Part shown: one piece after another, positions 1 through 5,682 of the stretch
Numbering within the stretch: the stretch's first letter is position 1
How the letters are laid out: each line of letters begins with the position of its first letter
DNA from: Chitinophagaceae bacterium
Lineage (GTDB): Bacteria > Bacteroidota > Bacteroidia > Chitinophagales > Chitinophagaceae
Length of the DNA: 15,279 nucleotides
Reading direction: 5' to 3'
Assembly: GCA_025963615.1 (NCBI GenBank)
Contig: JAOQAL010000060.1
Span: 1-15,279, forward strand
Program-made: the position numbers and the translations under genes
The notes under the pieces: generated by a model
The model's input: the letters and a program-made list of their open reading frames with translations, nothing else
Told to the model about the DNA's origin: nothing
Databases searched by the model: none

Positions 1-4
1 ATTA

Positions 5-197
5 GGCTAAAGCCAATACAGCTTACTATATTCAATCCCTGCCTTAAAAGGCAGGGCAAGTAAAAACAAAACATCTTTCATTTTATTTGCCAACTTCTTA
101 AAAAAAGATAGGAACTTGAAATCATAATGACTCTTCAAATTCAGTTGCCCGCCTTTTAAGGCGGGGGTGAATGCAACAGGAGTTACAAACTTTAGCC
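5..197. repeat. REPIN-like inverted pair of palindromic repeat units
   Basis: Two related units face each other. Unit 1 (5-61, plus) has GGCTAAAG at 5-12, ATTCA ending at 34, and a palindrome at 37-56 (CCCTGCCTT, AA, AAGGCAGGG) followed by CAAGT. Unit 2 (197-143, minus) has GGCTAAAG at 197-190, ATTCA ending at 168, and a palindrome at 165-148 (CCCGCCTT/AAGGCGGG arms) followed by CAACT. The distance from GGCTAAAG to the end of ATTCA is 30 nt in both units, and the spacer before the palindrome is 2 nt in both, while the sequence between these blocks has diverged. The pair is 12 bp beyond the 3' end of the Y1 transposase gene, as for REP/REPIN sequences mobilised by RAYT enzymes. The open frame across this stretch (7-204, minus) is regarded as non-coding. 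Copies elsewhere in the genome cannot be seen from here. Confidence 0.75.
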
Positions 198-209
198 AAA
201 TCAATTAAA

Positions 210-626
210 CTAAAATTTTTTTATAAATTCATTGTATTCCTCAGCAAATGTTCTCTTCTGATGATGGGCCTCCTGATTATCAATATAAGCCCTTACCGCG
301 TCTAATGCAGATTCACTTACCGATACTGCAAAATAATCATCCTGCCATTCCAGACGGGCAGTTTTAAAACCCGATTTATTATTAAACCAAAAAGAGGATT
401 CACCTTTAATGAGCTGAATTGTTTTTTCAACGGTATCCGCACTGCTCAAAGAAACCAGGCAATGAACATGATCATGATACCCATTTACTTTGTCAAGATA
501 AATACCTTTTATTCCGGCATTTTCTTTTATATGCCTGAATAACTGATTTCGGAAAGGGTCCGTGAGAACTGGCTCCCTGTTTTTGGTGGACCAAACATAA
601 TGGATCCATACTTTAATGTAAGGCAT
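210..626 (-). CDS. IS200/RAYT-like Y1 (HUH) transposase
   Basis: This is a 138-residue single-domain Y1 transposase that nicks and joins single-stranded DNA at hairpins through a 5'-phosphotyrosine. The HUH metal-binding motif is H53-V-H55 within YHDHVHCLVSL. The catalytic tyrosine is most likely Y114 in AYIDNQEAHH, followed by the typical HHQKRTFAEEY helix. The family signature WQDDYFAVSVS is at residues 94-104. The length (about 130-150 is normal) and unbroken motifs suggest an intact gene. It starts at an ATG at 626; no strong ribosome binding site is visible. There is no accessory TnpB gene in view. The inverted palindromes just past its stop make a domesticated REP-associated transposase (RAYT) more likely than a free IS200 element, though I cannot separate the two without genome-wide copy numbers. 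The 205-bp gap upstream is shared with the divergent nitroreductase gene. Confidence 0.9.
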   Translation of the reverse strand: MPYIKVWIHYVWSTKNREPVLTDPFRNQLFRHIKENAGIKGIYLDKVNGYHDHVHCLVSLSSADTVEKTIQLIKGESSFWFNNKSGFKTARLEWQDDYFAVSVSESALDAVRAYIDNQEAHHQKRTFAEEYNEFIKKF

Positions 627-831
627 CGATTTTCTTTCAAATTAGTAAGATTTGTTTAAAACAATCCATCTTATGAACTATTTTCCGAACAATAAGAACC
701 TACCAACCGACACATAACTAATTATCTCATCATACCTTGAATTATTAATCATAATTTTTACCTCTTTTTGATAATATATACCAATGCCGTCGCCGAAATT
801 TGCATCATCCTTTTAAAAAGATACTCACGTC

Positions 832-1413
832 ATGACACCTGAAAACTTTAATATTTTAGTAAAAACGAGGCGTTCTGTTTTTCCTGATCAATTTGATACC
901 AACAAAAAAGTACCCGATGAAATAATCCTCCAGATTGTTGAAAATGCAACCTGGGCACCCAACCATGGGCAGGCAGAACCCTGGGAGTTTACGGTATTCA
1001 GCAGGGAAGGTTTACAAAAATTGGCGGCTTTCCAAAGTGATTTATATCAAAGAGAATCGGGCATTGATTTTAATGAAGCGAAATATAAAAAGTTACGGCA
1101 ACAGCCTTTGAAAGCATCGCATATCATTTCCATTGGTATGAAAAGGACTACTACCAAGCGCATTCCCGAAATTGAAGATATAGAAGCGGTAGCCTGTGCT
1201 GTTCAAAATATTTATTTATCCGTTACAGCTTATGGTTTGGGCGGATACTGGACCACCGGTGGCGCTACTTATAATGAAGAAGCTAAATACTTTTTTGGAT
1301 TAAAAGATGAGGATAAACTCTTAGGCTTTTTCTACATTGGCTATATTGCTGTGCCTTCGCCCCCTGCTAAACGAAGGCCGCTGGAAGAAAAAATTAAATG
1401 GGTAACAAAATAG
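832..1413 (+). CDS. YdjA-like nitroreductase family FMN oxidoreductase
   Basis: The 193-residue product fits the small nitroreductase fold, which uses FMN and NAD(P)H to reduce nitro, quinone or enone substrates in the cytoplasm. An N-terminal TRRSV (residues 12-16) corresponds to the RRS phosphate-binding segment of FMN. APNHGQAEPWEF (42-53) resembles the APDHKSMQPWHF block of E. coli YdjA. AVACAVQNIYLSVTAYGLGGYWTTGG (119-144, in pieces) and DKLLGFFYIGY (161-171) also follow YdjA-type proteins closely. The short length is typical of the YdjA branch, which lacks the longer insertions of NfsA and NfsB. It starts at an ATG at 832. It stands alone: the upstream neighbour is divergent and fabH begins 181 bp downstream. 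The physiological substrate cannot be predicted from sequence. Confidence 0.88.
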   Translation: MTPENFNILVKTRRSVFPDQFDTNKKVPDEIILQIVENATWAPNHGQAEPWEFTVFSREGLQKLAAFQSDLYQRESGIDFNEAKYKKLRQQPLKASHIISIGMKRTTTKRIPEIEDIEAVACAVQNIYLSVTAYGLGGYWTTGGATYNEEAKYFFGLKDEDKLLGFFYIGYIAVPSPPAKRRPLEEKIKWVTK

Positions 1414-1594
1414 TTTGTTGAAGCTATCGTTTACGATGGAAGATATTGCAGGCGTCAAAATCTTATTTTATCAATCGCTATGAAGGCATTGGCCCATAAG
1501 CCAACCATTATATTTTAAACGATCCAAAAACAGATAAATCTTCAAATCGTATATTCGTGCCTGAAATTTTAAAAGCATATCAAATTTCCCCTGC

Positions 1595-2587
1595 ATGAAT
1601 AATAAGATTTCTGCCGCCATCACCGCTGTAGGCGGCTATGTACCCGAAGACAGGCTGACCAATTTTGACCTGGAAAAAATGGTAGACACCAATGACGAAT
1701 GGATCCGAAGCCGGACCGGCATTTCAGAACGACGTATCCTGAAAGGCAAAGGCCTGGCTACTTCTGATATGATTGCGCCCGCCGTAAAACAAGTCTGTGA
1801 AAAACGTGGCATAGATCCCTCGGAAATTGATTGCCTGATTGTGGCTACCGTAACACCGGACATGATGTTTCCCGCAACAGCAAATTTAGCCTGCGATAAA
1901 ATTGGCGCAAAAAATGCAGCCAGTTTTGATCTTTCCGCGGCTTGCTCGGGTTTTTTATATGCCTTAACTACCGGCGCCGCGTTTATAGAAAGTGGGCGTT
2001 ATAAAAAAGTAATTGTAGCCGGAGGTGATAAAATGAGTGCCATTGTTGACTATACTGACCGCTCCACCTGTATTATTTTCGGAGATGGAGCCGGCGCCGT
2101 ATTACTGGAACCCCATGAAGCGGGTTACGGTATAAAGGACAGCATCTTAAAAAGTGATGGTAGCGGTTGTCATTACCTGCACCAAAAGGCAGGTGGTTCG
2201 TTGCGGCCTGCCAGTATTGAAACTGTCACGAATAAAGAACATTATATTTACCAGGAAGGCCAGGCCGTTTTTAAATTCGCGGTAAAAGGAATGGCCGATG
2301 TAAGCGCAGAACTGTTGCAAAGAAATAATCTTACCGGCGATGATATTGCCTGGCTGGTACCGCACCAGGCCAATAAAAGAATAATAGACGCCACGGCACA
2401 CCGAATGGGCATCAGCAGTGATAAGGTAATGTTGAATATTCAGAAATACGGAAATACCACCGCCGCAACTATTCCGCTTTGTTTATGGGAATGGGAACCG
2501 CTGTTAAAAAAGGGAGATAACCTGGTATTGGCAGCTTTTGGTGGCGGATTTACCTGGGGAGCCACGCTGGTCACCTGGGCTTATTAA
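1595..2587 (+). CDS. fabH: Beta-ketoacyl-ACP synthase III (FabH)
   Basis: This 330-residue enzyme starts type II fatty acid synthesis by condensing an acyl-CoA primer with malonyl-ACP. The complete thiolase-fold catalytic triad is visible: C117 in SAACSGF, H257 in VPHQANKRI and N287 in YGNTTAAT. The glycine-rich C-terminus ([13 protein letters not shown]) and the N-terminal [12 protein letters not shown] block, which contributes to CoA binding, are both canonical. Length is close to E. coli FabH (317). It starts at an ATG at 1595. In Bacteroidota the primer may be a branched acyl-CoA, but this cannot be read from the sequence. A small membrane protein gene begins 13 bp after the stop and is probably co-transcribed. 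The other fab gene in the window, fabD, is 7.5 kb away on the opposite strand, so this is not a fab cluster. Confidence 0.97.
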   Translation: MNNKISAAITAVGGYVPEDRLTNFDLEKMVDTNDEWIRSRTGISERRILKGKGLATSDMIAPAVKQVCEKRGIDPSEIDCLIVATVTPDMMFPATANLACDKIGAKNAASFDLSAACSGFLYALTTGAAFIESGRYKKVIVAGGDKMSAIVDYTDRSTCIIFGDGAGAVLLEPHEAGYGIKDSILKSDGSGCHYLHQKAGGSLRPASIETVTNKEHYIYQEGQAVFKFAVKGMADVSAELLQRNNLTGDDIAWLVPHQANKRIIDATAHRMGISSDKVMLNIQKYGNTTAATIPLCLWEWEPLLKKGDNLVLAAFGGGFTWGATLVTWAY

Positions 2588-2600
2588 CAATACGACCCTT

Positions 2601-2873
2601 ATGGAAGAAATAAAGAAACCGAGGAAAACAAAAAAGAAAAGCCGTAGCCGGGGTTTTCGTAAAAGAAAATTCTGGCTAAGACTGGCTCTCTATTTTTGTT
2701 ATTTCAGCGCCATATTTTTAGCTCTTTATTTTCTTTTCGATAAAAAAGAAATGCTGAAAGAAATTGACAAAGATCCTGACATTTTTTGCTGGAAAGTTTT
2801 CGGCACTTCATTCCTTTTTGCCCTGGGACTTGCTGCCTGGATGTGGCGCGATCCAAAGCTAACGGGCAAATAA
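2601..2873 (+). CDS. Small basic two-helix membrane protein, unknown function
   Basis: I do not recognise this 90-residue protein. It has a strongly basic N-terminus (about 13 Lys/Arg in the first 25 residues), then two hydrophobic segments: LRLALYFCYFSAIFLALYFLF (about residues 27-47) and VFGTSFLFALGLAAWMW (about 66-82). A charged loop (DKKEMLKEIDKDPDIF) lies between them, so a hairpin with both ends in the cytoplasm is predicted. The chosen start is the ATG at 2601, 13 bp after the fabH stop. The frame is open further upstream into fabH, but that would translate the end of fabH out of frame. The tight spacing suggests co-transcription with fabH. A cationic tail might contact DNA, RNA or lipid, but that is speculation. 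Confidence 0.7.
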   Translation: MEEIKKPRKTKKKSRSRGFRKRKFWLRLALYFCYFSAIFLALYFLFDKKEMLKEIDKDPDIFCWKVFGTSFLFALGLAAWMWRDPKLTGK

Positions 2874-2991
2874 TCCATTCGTCCTTACCATAACAGCTTT
2901 TATTCCCGATAGATTTGTTTTTGCGAAATGAATTTTACAATCATTTTAATTTTATTAATATCATAATCCGGCGGCCTGCCTGTTTCAGCAC

Positions 2992-3024
2992 TTGCCTGAC
3001 CATGAGTTAAAACATTTACTTTTG
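2992..3024 (+). promoter_or_regulatory. Candidate Bacteroidota sigma-A-type promoter for the PLP enzyme gene
   Basis: TTG at 2992-2994 and TACTTTTG at 3017-3024 match the Bacteroidota -33 and TAnnTTTG -7 elements with a 22-bp spacer, within the tolerated range. Transcription would begin near 3030 and leave a leader of roughly 20-25 nt before the ATG at 3054. That leaves no room for a riboswitch. A second TAGATTTG at 2910-2917 matches the -7 consensus but has no TTG at a suitable distance. Confidence 0.5.
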
Positions 3025-3053
3025 ACCTTTAAAAAAAGTAATTCTCAATCAGC

Positions 3054-4277
3054 ATGGATAAAAAGATTTCCCTGACAGGCTTTAGCTCTGTTTCAGTACA
3101 CGGTGGACATGAGCAAGACCCGATGTATTCACACTTAACGCCAATCTACGCGGCCAGCACCTTTGTATATGACGATGCCGAACAGGGTATGCGCCGGTTC
3201 AGTGGCAAAGAAGAAGGTTATATTTATACCCGTTGGGGTAATCCAACATTTACTGAAGCGGAAAATAAAATAGCGGCCCTCGAAAGTTTTGGTATCCCTG
3301 ATGAAAACGGAAACCCCTTGCAATTAAAAGCATTGTTGCATGCATCTGGCATGGCTGCTATCACGACCCTGATGCTGATGAATTTAAAATCGGGCGATAA
3401 AGTACTTTCTCATTATTCATTGTATGGCGGTTCGGAAGAATTGCTGACTAAACTGTTACCCGCTCTTGGAATTACAGCTATCATTACCGATCTGCGTGAT
3501 CTAAATAAAGCGGAGGAAGCCTTTCGAAATGATCCCGCCATCAAAATGCTTTATATTGAAACACCTGCCAATCCTACTATTCAATGTGTGGATATCGAAG
3601 AACTGACCCAACTGGCTAAAAAATATAATGCTATTGTTGCCTGCGATAATTCGTTTGCCACACCTTACCTGCAACAACCTTTCCGGTATGGCGTTGATTT
3701 TACAGTTCATTCCACTACCAAATTTTTAAATGGGCATGGTACCGCGATCGGGGGCGTATTGATCGGTAAGGATATTGAATTCATGAAATCAAAAGCGTTT
3801 GTTACGCTCAAAACATTAGGCGGCAATGCCAATCCGTTTGATGCATTTCTTTTAGTGAATGGAATGAAAACGCTGGAGCTGCGCATGGAACGGCATTGTC
3901 ATAATGCCATGGACGTGGCGCATTTCCTGGAAAACCATCCGGCTGTAGCCGGGGTAAATTATACCGGACTGGTGTCGCATCCTGATTATAAAGTTGCTTT
4001 GAAACAAATGCGCCACCCCGGCGCTATGCTGAGTTTTGAATTAAAGAAGGGCTTACCCGGCGGCGTTGAGTTTATGAATAAGCTGAAAATGTGTACCCGT
4101 ACGGTTTCTCTCGGAACCTGTGATACCCTGCTAAGTCACCCGGCTTCTATGACGCACTACAGTGTACCCAAAGATGCCCGGGAGAAATATGGTATTACGG
4201 ACGGATTGATCCGCATGAGTGTTGGTATAGAAAATGTGCAGGATATTATTGCTGATGTGGATCAGGCGTTGGAGTGA
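3054..4277 (+). CDS. PLP-dependent Cys/Met metabolism enzyme (cystathionine gamma-synthase/lyase family)
   Basis: This 407-residue fold-type I PLP enzyme belongs to the trans-sulfuration family. The Schiff-base lysine is K223 in HSTTKFLNGHG. D198 (CDNSFATP) should bind the pyridine nitrogen. Y58 and R60 (YIYTRWGNPT) should contact the cofactor phosphate of the partner subunit, and R387 (GLIRMSVGIEN) the substrate carboxylate. The C-terminal SHPASMTHY is also family-typical. At the position where methionine gamma-lyase has Tyr-Gly-Cys this protein has Y124-G-G-S, as in E. coli MetB, so a methionine gamma-lyase role is less likely. Cystathionine gamma-synthase, gamma-lyase or O-acetylhomoserine sulfhydrylase activity remain open. 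A 10-15-residue insertion (about 79-92) precedes the ASGMAA segment. It appears to be a single-gene unit with its own promoter. Confidence 0.9.
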   Translation: MDKKISLTGFSSVSVHGGHEQDPMYSHLTPIYAASTFVYDDAEQGMRRFSGKEEGYIYTRWGNPTFTEAENKIAALESFGIPDENGNPLQLKALLHASGMAAITTLMLMNLKSGDKVLSHYSLYGGSEELLTKLLPALGITAIITDLRDLNKAEEAFRNDPAIKMLYIETPANPTIQCVDIEELTQLAKKYNAIVACDNSFATPYLQQPFRYGVDFTVHSTTKFLNGHGTAIGGVLIGKDIEFMKSKAFVTLKTLGGNANPFDAFLLVNGMKTLELRMERHCHNAMDVAHFLENHPAVAGVNYTGLVSHPDYKVALKQMRHPGAMLSFELKKGLPGGVEFMNKLKMCTRTVSLGTCDTLLSHPASMTHYSVPKDAREKYGITDGLIRMSVGIENVQDIIADVDQALE

Positions 4278-4292
4278 GCGGAATGAAAATTG

Positions 4293-4406
4293 AAATGTAA
4301 AATACAAAATGTAAAATGAGGAATGAGAAATAAGGAATGAGGAATGAGAAAGTATTCTGCATTGGCTGTGGAAATGAGAAATTTAAAATGTAAAATATAA
4401 AATGGA
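4293..4406. repeat. Heptamer-phased AT-rich repeat array reaching the GNAT start codon
   Basis: From 4293 to 4355 the sequence divides cleanly into nine consecutive 7-mers of the form RAATRNR: AAATGTA, AAATACA, AAATGTA, AAATGAG, GAATGAG, AAATAAG, GAATGAG, GAATGAG, AAAGTAT. After a 16-bp break the same phase type resumes at 4372-4406 (AAATGAG, AAATTTA, AAATGTA, AAATATA, AAATGGA). The last unit contains the ATG of the GNAT gene at 4402, so the array has spread up to the start codon and forms the whole local leader. No TAnnTTTG promoter is visible within it. Confidence 0.7.
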
Positions 4407-4872
4407 ATTTACTATTCGCAAGGCAGTGAAGGGAGATTGTGCCCGGTTGATGGAGCTGGTGAATGAGCTGGCTGTATATGAAAAAGCGCCGGAAGAAGTA
4501 ACCGTTACCTTAGAGCACTTTACCCAAAGCGGCTTTGGACCCAACCCCGTCTGGTGGGCCTTTGTTGTTGAAGAAGAAGGAAGCATCGAAGGATTTGCGT
4601 TATACTATGTACGCTATTCCACCTGGAAGGGTCAACGCATGTATCTTGAAGATCTAATTGTGACTGAAAAAATGCGGGGCCAGGGATTGGGTAAATTATT
4701 GTTCGACCGGTTGATCGATGAAGCGAAAGAAAAAAAATTCAGTGGGGTGGTTTGGCAGGTGCTTGACTGGAATGAACCGGCTATTAATTTTTATAAAAAA
4801 TACAAAGCAAGGTTTGATAGCGGGTGGGTGAATTGCGCGATTGAGCTAAGAGATCAAGGAGAAAAAAGCTAA
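4402..4872 (+). CDS. GNAT N-acetyltransferase, spermidine/thialysine acetyltransferase-like
   Basis: The 156-residue protein is a single GNAT domain transferring acetyl from acetyl-CoA to an amine. The acetyl-CoA pyrophosphate loop is R92-G-Q-G-L-G (motif A). It strongly resembles the eukaryotic SSAT1/SSAT2 branch: YYVRYSTWKGQRMYLEDLIV (69-88) parallels the YYF.YSTWKG..IYLEDIYV signature, and VLDWNEPAINFYKK (120-133) parallels VLDWN..A...YK, with Y131 as the likely general acid. ELAVYEKAPEEVTVT and SGFGPNPVWW also fit. Polyamines or thialysine-like amines are the probable substrates, inferred by similarity only. The start codon lies in a 7-bp repeat array. The last residues (LRDQGEKS) are encoded by a copy of a 23-bp repeat that continues downstream, so the native C-terminus may have been altered by repeat expansion. 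Confidence 0.9.
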   Translation: MEFTIRKAVKGDCARLMELVNELAVYEKAPEEVTVTLEHFTQSGFGPNPVWWAFVVEEEGSIEGFALYYVRYSTWKGQRMYLEDLIVTEKMRGQGLGKLLFDRLIDEAKEKKFSGVVWQVLDWNEPAINFYKKYKARFDSGWVNCAIELRDQGEKS

Positions 4873-4941
4873 GAGTTGAAGGAGACCCAAGAGAAAAAAA
4901 TTGGGGAGGTTTTGCAAAGCTGAAGGATCAAAGGAGAAAAA
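4844..4941. repeat. Three copies of an AGCTAAGAG...AAGGAGA repeat at the GNAT 3' end
   Basis: Copies begin at 4844, 4867 and 4918. The first two are direct tandem copies 23 bp apart (AGCTAAGAGATCAAGGAGA, then AGCTAAGAGTTGAAGGAGA). The third, AGCTGAAGGATCAAAGGAGA, follows after 28 bp. The first copy is translated as the tail of the GNAT protein and the second carries its stop codon. The surrounding DNA is purine-rich (GAGAAAAA, GAAAGAAAG). Confidence 0.6.
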
Positions 4942-4972
4942 GAAAGAAAGAGAGGTGCTGTGTTAATATTAA

Positions 4973-5170
4973 AACGTTTTCAGGATATACCCTGGAAATG
5001 AAGTGGTGGAGATGTTTAAACTTATCGATGTAGCGGATGAGTCATTGGTGACCTGGACAATCGAAAAAAGCATGCGGTGTATGGCACGTATATTATACAG
5101 TTCCTCAGGAATCCGCTCTTACAGGTATCGGTACCCGGCAACTATCACTGGTAAAAGAACCAATTTCTGA
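4973..5170 (+). other. Possible decayed coding remnant in a 349-bp gap
   Basis: The gap 4873-5221 has no intact gene. Its first 100 bp is purine-rich repeat. Beyond that, one frame stays open from 4973 to a TGA at 5168-5170 without a good start. An overlapping frame, open from 5041 to a TAA at 5152, reads more like protein near its end (HAVYGTYIIQFLRNPLL). Two partly protein-like frames over the same bases would fit a frameshifted fragment of a lost gene, but chance is a real alternative. I recognise no family. Confidence 0.2.
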
Positions 5171-5221
5171 AAAATTAAATAACAGGCAGCTCGAGAAAGC
5201 TGACAGCTAAAACGGCAAGCC

Positions 5222-5533
5222 ATGGACAAAACAAATGTGGAAACATTCCAGGACCTAATAGGATCTTCCGTTCCGGTATTGGTGGATTTTTATGCTGACT
5301 GGTGCGGTCCCTGTAAGGCAATGAACCCCGTTATTAAAGAAGTAGCTCAGAAACTAGAGGGGAAAGCCCGTATAATAAAAGTGAATATTGATAAAGCGGA
5401 AGAGACAGCTATAAAATATGGAGTTAGCGCGGTTCCAACTTTCATGCTCTTCAAACAAGGACAGATCCTGTGGCGACATGCCGGAATGATTGATAAAGAC
5501 AGCCTTTTAAAAACAATAGAAGCTAACAGGTAA
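5222..5533 (+). CDS. trxA: Thioredoxin
   Basis: This is a 103-residue classical thioredoxin, a cytoplasmic disulfide reductant recycled by thioredoxin reductase. The active site is W27-C28-G29-P30-C31 in YADWCGPCKAM. The buried acid is probably D22 in LVDFYADW, and the cis-proline is P72 in SAVPTF. There is no signal peptide, and the length is close to E. coli TrxA (109). It starts at the ATG at 5222, following a gap that holds purine-rich repeat and a possible coding remnant. It seems to be a single gene. The next gene is 149 bp downstream, beyond a heptamer inverted repeat that could slow or end transcription. Confidence 0.95.
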   Translation: MDKTNVETFQDLIGSSVPVLVDFYADWCGPCKAMNPVIKEVAQKLEGKARIIKVNIDKAEETAIKYGVSAVPTFMLFKQGQILWRHAGMIDKDSLLKTIEANR

Positions 5534-5552
5534 AGTAAAGCTAAACGAAAAA

Positions 5553-5644
5553 GCTGCAAGCTACAAACTATGAGCTGCGAGACTGAAATAAGCTTCAGAA
5601 CTTTAGGTCTTGAAGCTTGCAGCTCGTAGCTCGAAGCTCGAAGC
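5553..5644. repeat. Inverted pair of heptamer arrays (AGCT-rich), imperfect hairpin
   Basis: The left arm (5553-5587) is five 7-mers of the type GCTRYRA (GCTGCAA, GCTACAA, ACTATGA, GCTGCGA, GACTGAA). The right arm (5610-5644) is five 7-mers in the opposite orientation (TTGAAGC, TTGCAGC, TCGTAGC, TCGAAGC, TCGAAGC). Within the 22-bp centre and its edges, AAGCTTCA at 5590-5597 pairs perfectly with TGAAGCTT at 5611-5618. The left arm plus CTGAAATAAG matches the array between folE and the queD-like gene. The element lies between trxA and the dehydrogenase gene, ending 38 bp before the latter's ATG. No U-tract follows, so a simple intrinsic terminator is unlikely. Confidence 0.7.
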
Positions 5645-5682
5645 TTCTCCTAAAGATCAGACGGAGACCGTCAGACCGTTTT

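Noticed and set aside
7..204. Open frame on the minus strand across the palindromic repeats
   Set aside because: It lies entirely in the REPIN-like structure, and its residues are mainly translated repeat; no protein-like features.
2538..2600. Upstream extension of the small membrane protein into fabH
   Set aside because: It would overlap the fabH end out of frame and adds residues with no membrane-protein character; the ATG at 2601 has operon-like spacing.
2874..3053. Possible SAM-type riboswitch before the PLP enzyme gene
   Set aside because: The best promoter (2992-3024) leaves only about 20-25 nt of leader, and I could not find riboswitch-like stems.
5617..5682. TTG start extending the dehydrogenase by 22 residues
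   Set aside because: It is inside the heptamer repeat and would place a basic stretch before a complete lipoprotein signal peptide.
5660..5682. GACGG-AGA-CCGTC mini-hairpin and AGACCGT direct repeat before the dehydrogenase ATG
   Set aside because: A 5-bp stem and a 7-bp repeat of this size are expected by chance too often to call a site.
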